This document shows positions 1 through 11,109 of a stretch of 64,000 nt of DNA, one piece after another. How positions within the stretch are numbered: position 1 is the first letter of the stretch; every line of letters begins with the position of its first letter. The position numbers were made by a program, and so were the translations under genes. Below the pieces are notes generated by a model. It was not told where the DNA came from. It searched no databases and saw nothing but the letters and a program-made list of their open reading frames with translations. The DNA is from Cymbomonas tetramitiformis (Eukaryota > Chlorophyta > Pyramimonadophyceae > Pyramimonadales > Pyramimonadaceae), in NCBI GenBank assembly GCA_001247695.2, contig LGRX02033405.1:1-64000 (forward strand). Direction: 5' to 3'.

Positions 1-240
1 GACGTCACACGTGCATGAACTTTTCTCGTATGTCGGATCCGATCCTCGATCCATCGACGTACGAGAAATGCTTGGGCGGTTTTGTCCTCGATTTATACTG
101 AGCTGACGTCAAACGTGCATGAACTTTTCTCGTATGTCGGATCCGATCCCGGATCCATCGACGTACGAGAAATGCTTGGAGAAATGCTTGGGCGGTTTTG
201 TCCTCGATTTATACCGAGTTGACGTCACACATGCATGCAC
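1..240. repeat. Tandem repeat, 104-116 bp unit, just over two copies
   Basis: Copies begin at 1, 105 and 221, each with a GACGTCA-type start followed by CGTGCATGAAC. The second copy is longer because of an internal duplication of about 12 bp. The third is cut short after about 20 bp. The array lies directly upstream of the ATG at 331 and may belong to the promoter region of that gene. It may extend left beyond the window. Confidence 0.9.
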
Positions 241-330
241 AATTACTGCGTCTCAGCGCCCCAGTTGGTGCAAGCGAGCGGAAGCCATTCTTGAAGAACA
301 CTTCTTAGAGCTAGCACTTCGGAAACTGCA

Positions 331-3300
331 ATGACCTCAAGAAACCGAGGCGGAAACAGCGCGCCCGCCAGAACCCGTGGGTCGAGAGTGTCCCGAAACG
401 CCCCTGAATACCACCGCTGCCATGTCGTTGGATGCGACAGTAAACTAATTCCAGCGCAGACTTGTAGGGTTTGCAATAGGAGCTTTCACTTTAGCTGTGC
501 GAATAAACAGTATCCGGCGGTGCAGTGTGGCGAATGCAAAGGGGTACTGGCAGAAGATAGGTGCTGCTATTGTAAAAAGGGGGCTTTCGTTACGCGATGC
601 AAGGTGTGCGGGATTCGCTACCACCCTAAGTGTCAAGAGGCAAGAGGCCTAAAGAGAGATTTGTTCAACTGCGGTCGCGAGGAATGCGTGGAGGAGCCTG
701 GTGGAGGAAGATCGGAGCCCCCTGTCGTGAACATGCACGACACGGAGGCGACGAAACGACTGGGGGAGCTGCCAGGTCCGAAGACCGCCGTGAGGAAAGC
801 ATTAGATTGGAATGCTTTGGATCATGCCCTGACAATAGCATACGATAGATGCTATACAGGGCAAGAAGATGGTGAGCACCTTTTCGAATCACATGTTGGT
901 AGAGCCTATAGTTATGCGTATGGATAATGCCCGAAACCCTGCTTGTGTAAACGCGCATGGTTTTGGTGTGGTATGAATTAGGCGGGCTCGACGTGCTGCC
1001 TCCGCCCTCACCCCCTCCGCCAGCACCTGAAGTCTGCTGCTTCATCTGCCAGGAAGACGATGGACGTGGAGTACACAAGTGCTCGCACTGCGGTGCGAGC
1101 TACCACAACGTCTGCCTTCTAGGCAAAGGCATCAAGGAGGTGAACAATTGTGGTAGACCGGAGTGCATGGCGAAGCGCACGGTCTACCCAACCTCGCAAG
1201 CGGAGAAGGACGCTGCGAAGCTCTCAAAAGTAGGCGCCCTGCTGCTGGAAGGCGCGCTCAAGCAATGGCCACCGCCCCTTCAAGCGGCCACACCCCCCGA
1301 GGTTGGTGAGGGGGATGTGGAAGCGCCGTCGGGAGCGGAGCAACCCGCGGACGCTCCCGCCCCCACGAGCACGGAGGTTCCCGCGGCGGGAGAGCCCGCA
1401 CCGGCGGAGGTGGTGTTGGCTCCGCCCCCAATCACGGGGAGCCCCGCGGCGGGAGAGCCCGCACCTGCGGAGGTGGTCGTGGAGGATGCCGCAATCGCAA
1501 AGGGTCCCGCGGCGGGAAAGCCCGCACCGGCGGAGGTGGTGTTGGCTCCGCCCCCAATCACGGGGAGCCCCGCGGCGGGAGAGCCCGCACCTGCGGAGGT
1601 GGTCGTGGAGGATGCCGCAATCGCAAAGGGTCCCGCGGCGGGAGAGCCCGCACCGGCGGAGGTGGTGTTGGCTCCGCCCCCAATCACGGGGAGCCCCGCG
1701 GCGGGAGAGCCCGCACCTGCGGAGGTGGTGGTGGAGGATGCCGCAATCACAAAGGGTCCCGCGGCGGGAGAGCCCGCACCGGCGGAGGTGGTAGTCGCTC
1801 CGCCCCCAATCACGGGGAGCCCCGCGGCGGGAGAGCCCGCACCGGCGGAGGTGGTCGTCGCTCCGCCCCCAATCACGGGGAGCCCCGCGGCGGGAGAGCC
1901 CGCACCGGCGGAGGTGGTCGTGAAGGCGCCCGCTGCCGCGGATTGGCCGGGGTGGGCGAAGGCCACGTTGGAGCAACGTGTTGCTTTTTATCCCCGTTGG
2001 GTGCATCACCGTGATCTGCCGCAGTTAGCACCGGTGGTGTACGTGGCGGGGGATGGGGTGCATGGGAAGGAGGGGTACACGGAAAAGTCCAAGGGGCGTT
2101 TCGAGAGGGGATCCGTCGTGTATCACCAAGGGCAAGTATACAAGGGCGCGTATATTGCGGGGACGATCTTGCACGTGAAAGACCGTGGGTGGTTCACCAT
2201 ATGCGGTGGGCCAATCCACGGCAAATACGCCACCCCGCCCCTTACGCACATCTTCAGGATGAACCGGCTCAACCAGGGGAGCACGGATACGGCCCGTGGT
2301 GCCGCCCACTTCAAGACTGAAGAGGGGTCGGACATTGTGTACGAGTGCGCGAGAATCTTCTTCCCGAAGCTCATCAAGCTGCACAAGCACTACGGCTTGG
2401 AGAACGGTACGGCATTCTCTTTGTTTGTGTGAATCGGTACTCTTGCGGGGGTGCTGAGCATGCTTGCGGTGAAATTGCTTTTGTCTAAGTGGTAGCCCCC
2501 AATTTCTTTTTGACAAGCTCGACGTCCGATTGTGGGCTCTTCACAGGTGTCTCTTTGCCTCCGATCGTGAGGCAATTGACGGCAAAGGATCTTCAGGGTG
2601 ACAACTTCTCCTCGCCGCACTACACGCAAGATGACTACGTCTTCGTGGACGTGCCGCGGGGAGGGGGTGCGAATGCAGAGCCGCAGGGTGGTGCGTCGGC
2701 GATTGCCGTCCCGGCGGTGGACGAGGGCGAGGACGTGGATACCGCCGGCACCCCACCGAGGAAGAAGTTGAGGACCCAACTCGCGGGAGCCAACTCCCAG
2801 GGAAACCCGGCGGAGAGGTCGAGCCTCCCGCGGATACGGCAGCCGGCGGGTAAGGTTGGTAGGGGCTTGAGCTCGGGTGGCGGTGACCCGCAAACTTCAG
2901 CAAAGGGTCAAAAAGGGGGGAGATCCTCTGCTGGCAGCGGAAGCATGCCGGCCTCGGGGCGTGCGTCAACGAGGGGCGCGGCGCCGGCGCCGTCAACCCG
3001 CACGGGGGCCCCCCCTCAACCGCTTGTCGCTCTGTCGGAGGTTACCGAGGCGGCCCCACCGGTGAGGGGAATCACGGTGGAGGAGCTAACGGCGGTGTTA
3101 GCGAGGCAGGAGGAGGCGAGCCAGAAGATGCTGAAGCAGCAGGAGGCGCACTTCACCCAGCAGCTGAAGCTGTCTGAGGAACGCCAGCAGCGGGCCTTGG
3201 AGCGCCAAGTGGCGGACTTCATGGCAAGCCCAGGGGAAGATGCGCCCAGCGCGCCTACAGCGGAGGCACCACCAACCCTCCCCCCCCAGCAGCAAAGCCC

Positions 3301-4069
3301 TCAGCAGCAACCTCAGGCGGTGCCTCAGGCGGTGCCGATGCTGCAAGTAGGACAGGCAGCGTCCCAGCCTCCCTTGTTGCAGCAAGCCTTCCAACCGCTG
3401 CAACCCCAGCCCTTGTTGCTGCAACAACCCCAGACGCAGCAGTTGCAACAGCTCCAGCAGCTCCAGCAGCTGCAGCAGCTCCAGCAGCTTCAGCAGCCCC
3501 AGCAGTTGCAACAGCTCCAGCAGCTCCAGCAGCCCCAGCAGTTGCAACAGCTCCAGCAGCTCCAGCAGCCCCAGCAGTTGCAACAGCTCCAGCAGCTCCA
3601 GCAGCCCCAGCAGTTGCAACAGCTCCAGCAGCTCCAGCAGCCCCAGCAGTTGCAACAGCTCCAGCAGCTCCAGCAGCCCTTGCAGCTCCAGCAGCTCCAG
3701 CAGCTCCAGCAGCCCCAGCAGTTGCAACAGCTCCAGCAGCTCCAGCAGCCCCAGCAGTTGCAACAGCTCCAGCAGCTCCAGCAGCTCCAGCAGCTCCAGC
3801 AGCTCCAGCAGCTCCAGCAGTTGCAGCAGTTGCAGCAGCTCCAGCAGACCCAGCAGCTGCAACCCCTTCTGCTGCAAGCTCCCCAGACTTTGCAAATGCA
3901 GCAGTCCCAGCCCATGCTCCTTCAGCAACCACAGGCCCGACAGCTCCAGCAACTCCAGCAGCTCCAGCAACTCCAGCAACTCCAGCAGACCCAGCCATTG
4001 AATACCTCGGACTTGGGTAGGGCCTCGGGCGTCTCCATAGAGGAGTTGCAGAATTTGAGCCACCTTTGA
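331..4069 (+). CDS. Zinc-finger protein with Pro/Ala and Gln-rich repeats (three exons)
   Basis: Exons 331-871, 982-2406 and 2496-4069 join in phase 1 at both junctions (introns 872-981 and 2407-2495, both GT-AG) to give 1,179 aa. The N-terminal third has three Cys/His clusters that look like PHD/RING variants: about residues 30-75, 75-115, and, at the start of exon 2, C-x2-C-x10-C-x2-C-x4-H-x2-C-x13-C-x4-C. A run of about nine Pro/Ala-rich repeats of 20-21 residues follows. Then comes a non-repetitive domain of about 200 residues spanning the exon 2/3 junction. The C-terminus has a basic/Ser-rich linker, a short coiled-coil-like stretch and a long LQQLQQPQQ-type tract. I do not recognise the family. 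The fingers suggest chromatin or protein binding in the nucleus, which is inference. The start is the ATG at 331. Splicing makes the non-ATG start that exon 3 would otherwise need unnecessary. Confidence 0.7.
1375..1930 (+). repeat. Coding minisatellite, about 60-63 bp unit, about nine copies
   Basis: GC-rich units encode alternating PAAGEPAPAEVV modules followed by either APPPITGS or EDAAIAKG. The unit is a multiple of 3, so the frame is kept. The array also creates long open frames on other strands and frames, which are not genes. Confidence 0.9.
3432..3995 (+). repeat. Coding Gln/Leu repeat tract
   Basis: CAGCTC, CAGTTG and CAGCCC hexamer/nonamer repeats encode LQQ and PQQ units. A higher-order repeat of about 54 bp recurs (for example around 3490, 3540, 3600 and 3650). 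Such tracts vary in length between alleles. Shadow open frames on the minus strand (Ala/Gly, Leu/Glu and Cys/Trp rich) come from this repeat. Confidence 0.9.
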
Positions 4070-4164
4070 ATTTGAGCACCCGCCACCCGGCAACGGCTAG
4101 TGCCCCAACTCCTGCAACTGCAAATAATATGCGTATCATTAGGGCAAAGTAAAAGTATGTTGTA

Positions 4165-4856
4165 GTCAGTTTACAGACGAAATTAGCCCCCCAACGCCCC
4201 GTGAATGTGACCCGATGTGAAATATCACTTCTCGATGCCTAGTAATAACTTCTAGATACTTCTCACAACTTGTAATAACTTCACCGTATCATTTGCATAT
4301 CTCACGCGCCCACGAGACATGCATTTTCTGTTTTGCAGTCAGCTTACAGACGAAATTAGCTCCCCAACGCCCCGCGAATGTGACCCGATGTGAAATATCA
4401 CTTCTCGATGCCTAATAATAACTTGTAGATACTTCTCACAACTTGTAATAACTTCACCGTATCATTTGCATATCTCACGCGCCCACGAGACATGCATTTT
4501 CTGTTTTGCAGTCAGCTTACAGACGAAATTAGCTCCCCAACGCCCCGCGAATGTGACCCGATGTGAAATATCACTTCTCGATGCCTAGTAATAACTTCTA
4601 GATACTTCTCACAACTTCTAATAACTTCCCCGTATCATTTGCACATCTCACGCGCCCGCAAGATATGCAATTTCTGCTTTGCAGCCATTTTACAGACGAA
4701 ATTAGCTCCCCAGCACCCCGTGAATATGTCCCGATGTGAAATTTTGCTTCTCATTGCCTACGGATGACTTCTAGATACTTCTCACAACTTCTAATAACTT
4801 CCCCGTATCATTTGCATATCTCACGCGCCCGCAAGATATGCAATGTATGTACGGCA
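4165..4856. repeat. 173-bp satellite, four copies
   Basis: GTCAG(C/T)TTACAGACGA-type starts occur at 4165, 4338, 4511 and 4684, exactly 173 bp apart. The first three copies are close to identical and the fourth is more diverged. The array lies between the 3' end of the zinc-finger gene and the 3' end of the minus-strand PHD gene. Confidence 0.95.
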
Positions 4857-5020
4857 GCCCGTCCGCGACCTGTAAGCAGCCCTGTGGCCACTACAATTAT
4901 CAAAAATATAAAATATTGCCTCTAGATGATTTCTTTTACCCACTAAGTACTTCTTGAAACTTCTTGCGACTTCTAAATGTCATTTTCATCGATTATGCAA
5001 TCCGGGCCCACCTAGCCGTG

Positions 5021-6044
5021 CTACGTGCCTGCGGCAAACCAAGGAGAGGTCACAGCTGCGTCACAGACACCATACTTCTCCTTCCATATGCGATAGTTGC
5101 CTGGCTGAAGTGCATCACGTGCCTCAGACCAACCCAGCTGAGGGTTCCAGTCATTGTTCACAAATCTCAAATGTGGCCACTGCTCCACTATCAACTCGCT
5201 GATGACCCCAGTACCTGCCCATGGGTCCCACACGCCATCGATGGACTTCCAGTACACCTCTGTCGCCAGGCGTCTCACCTCTGAAGGCACCGTGATGATA
5301 AGCTCAAGCCCCCACTGTAGCGCGCTAGCCTCACGCACCTGGGCCCTGGTCATATGTCTCAATTCTCCTCGCTTTTCAATATCTTCTTCAGCCAAGGCAG
5401 TCACTAGAGGTGCATCCCTCAATTGCCTTGCCATTGCCTTATGCTCTCGATACTTCTTGCTCAACACAGTGCGGCGTGTCCTTCATTCCAATGCCCAGGA
5501 TGAAGATTCTCACGGCCTCTGAAAGCTTGTCTTGCCTGCCCCAGTCCACCTGGTATTGCCTGTAAAGGAATAGGCCCTTCTCTTCCAACATCATCTCCCT
5601 TGATGAGATAGCCTGCCATGGCTGGAACTTGCTTCCCTTCACCACGCGTCGGGGACCCACGTCCGCTGGCAGCAGGCGCAAGTCCGGGGACAGCTTCTCG
5701 TACAACTGTTGCTCCTTCATCCCCAGCCTGTCCTCCAAGACGCAAGAGATCTTAGTCTCCTGGGTCTGCACCTCGGCGTTAGCAGCTTGCATCCTCGTGC
5801 CTGAGCACCTAGGACACATCCACTCGCCTTCTGGTACCTCCGACAATGCTGGGGTAAGGCACCACAGATAGTAACCCTTGTTGCACGTGTCGCACAACAA
5901 CATCTCTGCTTCTCCATCAGCCTTCCTGCATACTTCACACGCAAGATGTCTGCTGAGCCCGCCGCTGGTATACACCAGCCGATTTCGGTACAGGCCCGCC
6001 TTTACCGATTTCACTGGTACAGGCCCGCCTGTACCGATTGGCAT
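5021..6044 (-). CDS. PHD-finger / methyltransferase-like protein, probably truncated
   Basis: Two open segments, 6044-5514 and 5455-5021, join in phase 0 if 5513-5456 is a 58-nt GT-AG intron. A frameshift is the alternative. The first encodes a canonical C4HC3 PHD finger (CEVC, CDTC, YYLWC, WMCPRC), normally a histone-tail reader. The second encodes VWDPWAGTGVISE, which resembles the SAM-binding motif I of class I DNA methyltransferases (DPFxGxG). Its C-terminal TSPWF resembles the amino-methyltransferase catalytic motif (D/N/S-PPY/F/W). The frame ends right after this motif, so the methyltransferase fold would be incomplete unless another exon exists towards 4.9 kb. The first 30 residues are encoded by the foldback repeat. 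The true upstream exon may start near 5950, after a CAG acceptor. Fusions of chromatin readers with methyltransferases are known from eukaryotic retrotransposons, so this could be a transposon remnant. Substrate unknown. Confidence 0.55.
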
Positions 6045-6663
6045 GACCCCCCCGCGGTATGAGCCCGCCGCTGGTATATACCGGCCGTGTTTTTTCGGTA
6101 CAGGCCCCCCTGTACCGGCTGTATGAGGGATGTTGGGAGATGGTTTGGGGGTTGTTTGTGCATGGTCTTCTAGGGTGTGTTGGGGGATGGTTTGGGGTAA
6201 TGGGGGATGGTTTGGGGGTGTGTTGGGGGATGGTTTGGGGTGTGTTAGGGATGGTTTTGTTTGATGGTTTGGTCCCCATTACTCCCAAACCATTCCCCCA
6301 TTACCCAACCATCCCCCATTACCCCCAAACCATCCCCCCCCATTACCCCCATTAGCCCCCAAACCATCCCCCATTACCCCCAAACCATCCCCTCATTACA
6401 CCCCAAACCATCCCCCCAACACACACCCTAGAAGACCATGCACAAACAACCCCCAAACCATCTCCCAACACCCTCATAAAATGGTATAAATCTGCATTGT
6501 GAAATCGGTACAGGCGCCTGTACCGAAAACACGGCCGGTATATACCAGCCGGCGGGCTCATACCGCGGGGGTCATGCCAATCGGCATGTGCGGGCCTGTA
6601 CCAGTGGTATCGGTACAGGCAGGCCTGTACCGAAATCGGCTGGTATATACCAGCGGCGGGCTC
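5955..6663. repeat. Large imperfect inverted repeat (foldback), about 0.7 kb
   Basis: The left arm (5955 to about 6285) and right arm (about 6290-6663) are reverse complements over most of their length. The outer arms carry GCCGCTGGTATA(C/T)ACCAGCC and GGTACAGGCCxGCCTGTACC, themselves short palindromes. The inner arms carry GATGGTTTGGGG repeats on the left and CCCCAAACCATC on the right. The centre is C-rich around 6290-6400. Small differences between the arms show that it is not a perfect palindrome. Confidence 0.9.
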
Positions 6664-7666
6664 ATATCGTAACATATATAAGCGGAGCTTGTTGTAAGCG
6701 ACTCACTTTTTTGTGAACCGCGAAAATCATCTACAGGTGTTTCCTTGCTTTACGCGCCATACCTTATTACCACAACGCGCGAGACTTAACTTGCATCAGC
6801 AAGCATTGCGCATTTTAGAATGCTACAAGGAAAATGAACTAAATATAGCTTCTGAATTGCATCTCACGGGCGCCATTCCAATTTGAATCTCAATCCGGGT
6901 TTTCTCGCAAGATCTGGGCAACTTACTCATTTTGCTCAGACTTGTAAACTAGCTATTGTTTCTGTGTGAAAAGCTTATGCAAGTACAATACGAGTCCTCG
7001 CGGTCACACCAAAACCAATCAAGGAATTCTTCATTTAGACACACACCTTGAACATCGTTTGCTTATGTTCAAGGAATTAAAATATTAATGTCTCACTGTT
7101 TCAGGCAAAATTCTAGATGTAGAAAGTTAGGAAACTGCCCCACTTTATCCACAGTACTATTTTGGAAAACTGCTGGACGACATAGTCAGAAAGGGTATGC
7201 TGTGTATTTCACCAACTGTACAACTTTGTCTTCTTCAAAACATTTCAACTATTGCCCGCCTAATGCGCGCCTGCTGGTTGGCTTATAGGATATCTAAGCT
7301 GATGGTCAAGGCCTCTTCCCTGCAGCATTGCTTTACTGTCACCAAACCGAGCAGGCACCATCCATTCTCTCAGCAAGCAGAAAAACTGTGGTACATTCTT
7401 GGAAAGGTGGAAGTAGCAAGGATTGACCGAGTGCCCAAATGAGAGTGTAAGTGTGAACCAACCTAAATCGTCGTTGAGACTGAAAAGAGCGAACTTTGAG
7501 TTCCCAGTCCCCCTGGAAGGGGCGACCAAACAGCAAGGCGGAAGACCGCAGCTGCGTGAAGTGCAAGCAACAATGTACCCGCGCTTTTCCCTCTGTTGAA
7601 AGTTGCGCGAGAATTCAAGCAGAGAAAACATATTGCAAATCCCCGTCGTCGATTTGAGTGAATCAC
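6664..7666. other. No confident gene; probably holds the 3' end of PAM68
   Basis: Short open frames only. The last few codons and 3' UTR of the minus-strand PAM68 gene must lie here. Acceptor-like sites (TTTTCAG near 7490, CAACAG near 7595) exist, but none gives a clearly better C-terminus. Confidence 0.4.
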
Positions 7667-10165
7667 CTTATTCTTATTCCATGGGAGATTGGCGATCAAG
7701 ACCGGCAGGTTAGCTTGGAATTCTTCGAGACCAAGTGCCGAGCCTTTGCGCGACGGGTCCCAACTTGCAGACATCACCTATATTTTGCAGCGGTGGCGCG
7801 CACGCACAAGCACGAAACCTCCTCAAATAGGCGGAAAGGCACTTGCCCAGAATTCATGAAACACTATCGCTCACTCACAACTCTAAACATACTCTGTGAA
7901 GTGAACACGGAACAATGTTCAAGTGCATGCCTTGATTTAGGGCCCCTGCCTCCTTTTAAGGAGATCGCGTCTGATTCGGTGACAGACTGCGAACCAGTCT
8001 ACTTCTGAAGCAAAATTGGTTTGAATCTTTGCATCACTGTTTGCATCAATGTTGACTTTAGCCTCTAGGTTCTACAAGAAATAGTTCAGCAGCAGCCAAA
8101 GAACGTGTTAGCCGGATACCCCGTAGGTGATGCCAAGCGCTGCACCGCCGAAGGTAGCGAGAGAAGCTCCGTAGGCGAACCAGGTTGGCACATCCACCGG
8201 AGGGTCAGCGATGACCTGAGCACAGCAATAATAGCAACGAATCCCAGGACCCTTAGACTGACTGCCACTGCTTGGCTACAATGGGATTTCTGCCGTAACG
8301 GCGACACCGCTTGTGCGCAGGAGGCTCACTAGAGCACCAGTTTGCCTCTTCTAGTCGCCTAGGATGCTTTCTTGTCACGAAGCATGCACCACCAGCATAC
8401 AAAACGCGTCTGTGATGGTCAGTGTGCGTGGCAAGAGTCTTCTTAATTTCATTTCAAAATCTTCTCAGGTACTGCTTTCACATATTCCCGCGGTTTTGAG
8501 CCTGACGCAAGGGCTCCTCTAGAAACTATTTGTCAACTTAAACCAGAGTCACACAAGTCTTCGTCTGCCCTGCTCACGAAACAGTAAACCCTATTCCGAG
8601 ACCTGATCACAGCAAATAATATCCTCGTTTTATTGGAGCAGAAATACATTCCCTCCAAAACTCAGATGAGGCATGTGCCTACCTTCAGATAATAGAACGT
8701 AGGGAATGTAAGGAATCCAAGAAGCATCGGAACACCGGTGAACCCGAGGATGCGGCCTGTGGAATCATAATAATAGGGACGTTTGTACCAGAGCGCATCT
8801 CAGTAACATGCCAGGATACATACACGCACATGTCTTCGCGATAGTCCGAGAAAAGGAGAGCACGAAGTGAAGTCGTATATCAGGAAGAAGCAGTCACTTT
8901 TGGGTCAGTAGTCACGTGTGTAGTAGGAAACTAGTAGGCTTAGTAAGGAAATCGAACCGTTACCTAGCATTCTATCGGTTACCACTTGAGGAACCGATGC
9001 GGCCTGCACATGAACAGTTTTGCAAACGTATGAAAAGCAGTATCACTACTCTTCGCGCGAGAGCTGTGAATTTGAGCTCACGACTCTGTTGTTTGATTTC
9101 GATGCACTGATCAAAATACAAAAGAATTGCAGTTGTTCCTGAGATACCGAATTTGCTGCCAAAAAGGGTATCAGGCTGTCGAAGGCGGAAGCGCCTTTAC
9201 GCTCTACAGCAATACATGCCTACCAAGCTCCCGTAGAAAACAAGAAAGTGAACTGTATTTCTTGGTCAGCGAAGTCCTGAAAGTCGTTGAGGATTAGATT
9301 TTAGTGTGCAACATCAACTGCAAGCAGCAATGGCAAACCGATCATACGAAGATCTGTCCATGAGAGCGTCTTACTAGGGACTTTCTTCACAAGCAGAGTG
9401 CATTTGTCGAATCAAAGACGTATATCGCGGCAGCTACCTGAGCCTCGCGAAGCTCTTGTTCATAAATTTCCCTTTCCTCCTGTTGTGCTGCCTGTTGTGC
9501 TGCTTGCTCCTGAATATGCCTCCCACGAAATTCTGGTTTCACGACTCAAAACCTTGGACTGTAAGAAGGCGTGCACGCACCTACTGCAGGCTGTGCACAA
9601 ATTCCCACCTCACTCGCACCATTCCTCCCTCCGACAGTGAAACACACGTGCGCAAAAAGAGTTCGGCCTGATTAAATAAACAAACTAAGCAACGGCGGAC
9701 AGCTCAAACTGATTGCATGAGCACTTTGCAAGCACGTCTTGGTATGATTACCTTCACATACTTCTGAGCTGCGGCCGTATCGGAAATCTGTTTCAGGTTC
9801 GCGAGTGTCAGAAAAAGCGAACACTGAGGCCTTGAGATCGCTTCACAAAGTTAAAAGATCTTCAAATTCCGACAGAAGTGTGAGACAGCCGTGACGTGTC
9901 GATACTGCCGTCGCCTATACTTCGCACAACTGGATGAACATGCAGTTCCACAGTATGTGCGTTACTCAGAGCTTCTTTCGCTTTCGAGATTCGAGTATAC
10001 CTGTGGTTTCGGTTGTTTTCGCTTTGGTCCGAAACCCTTTGCTTTTGCAACGACTTGCAGATTGACCCGCCGTACACGAATAGAAGATACGCGTGCATCG
10101 AAAATACGTGGTTTAGATACGCTATGCGCAAGTTGGGGAGTGCTGCACGTGACACGAGCTGCCAT
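7667..10165 (-). CDS. PAM68: PAM68-type photosystem II assembly factor, chloroplast (multi-exon)
   Basis: Seven exons join with GT-AG introns in matching phase: 10165-10001, 9787-9752, 9509-9438, 9003-8964, 8756-8683, 8215-8120 and 7777-7667. The product is 198 aa plus an unresolved short tail. The first exon is Ser/Arg-rich with few acidic residues, as in a chloroplast transit peptide. A Lys/Pro segment and a Glu/Gln-rich helix follow. The family core then reads VPQVVTDRMLGRI, a membrane segment (GFTGVPMLLGFLTF), VDVPTW, a second membrane segment (ATFGGAALGITYGV) and SASWDPSRKGSALGLEEF. That order and those motifs are diagnostic of PAM68 (DUF3464). In plants and cyanobacteria this thylakoid protein helps early photosystem II assembly, in part through chlorophyll insertion into CP47. 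The exons of 36-111 nt are too short to appear as long open frames. The C-terminal exon after 7667 is not fixed. Confidence 0.88.
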
Positions 10166-11109
10166 TGCGCAAATAAAGAAAAACGAGCCCGCACGATATT
10201 TGATATTCACTGACAGTGGGGATCTCGTTTCCTGAGAGGATACTGCTTATTGTTCCCAAGCAAATGCAGGTGTAAAAAGGTCGCGGTCGTGAGCTCCTGT
10301 CGGTTCATCCATCTGTGCGCTGAATAATAAGCAATATCTGATCGTGCATAATCTCTTGCATCTGAACACTTCGATAAGATCTACGTGCCGTTCATTTACT
10401 CGTTCTTTTTAACAAAAAGAATCCATCGGCGACTCGAAGGCTCAGATTTTCTCATCTCGATCTACGTCACTTCTGCGTTTGGAAGTTTGGAAGTTTGGAT
10501 TCATAATATATTTTCCTTCAATAAAGCGGTGCGGTGCGGTGTTACAGTTATTAGAGTTACATGTATCATGTTGGTGCTGGTGTATAAAGCGTACGATCGT
10601 GATCGATATGGATATGACATGAGATGACATCTATCGATCTTCTATATGTTTTAATGTTATTACGGTATCTTTAATTCTTTATATTCGAATTTTCTATTGA
10701 GGAGCTCTATATTTTTTTTGGTAAACAAAAAAAAAACATCAACTTTGAAGAGCGTAAAAAACATTGTGATTGTTGCTTTGCAACCACTTGGCAGAAATCG
10801 AGATTAAAGCTCTCGAATTGATTAACGATATTTCTAGGTAGGTCGTCACTTATCTGAAACACATAAAGAGCGCACGTGATATACTCGTCTACCGAACATT
10901 CGAGAAGATTCTTTGTTGACGTTGACGATGCCGTCTTTCAAACGAAGCTACTTGAACTTCTCGATATTTTCACTTGGATTCGTTATTGCGTGTGCAGATG
11001 TCAACATAGGTATCCAGATAAACCCGCTAAGATCATTTTCGTTTAAGCATCTGCGTGGATTTCCTCCTTGAAACCTATTATGTTGTAGCCGTTGGCTAGA
11101 AGATTCGGA
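10166..11109. promoter_or_regulatory. Divergent intergenic region between PAM68 (-) and sulfotransferase (+)
   Basis: The two genes are transcribed away from each other, so 5' UTRs and promoters of both must lie in this 944 bp. The centre (10600-10800) is AT-rich with poly-A and poly-T runs. No recognisable motif could be assigned by eye. Confidence 0.5.

Noticed and set aside
1224..2009. Minus-strand and other-frame open frames of 160-260 codons
   Set aside because: They are shadows of the GC-rich Pro/Ala coding minisatellite.
2407..2495. Separate gene starting at a GTG at 2489
   Set aside because: A non-ATG start is unlikely in this genome, and an 89-nt GT-AG intron links the frame to the upstream exon in phase.
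3098..4139. Long minus-strand open frames opposite the zinc-finger gene
   Set aside because: They are antisense shadows of the CAG/CTC repeat tract (Ala/Gly, Leu/Glu or Cys/Trp repeats).
5439..5520. Frameshift in the PHD/methyltransferase gene
   Set aside because: A 58-nt GT-AG intron at 5456-5513 joins both parts in phase 0, so a frameshift is not required.
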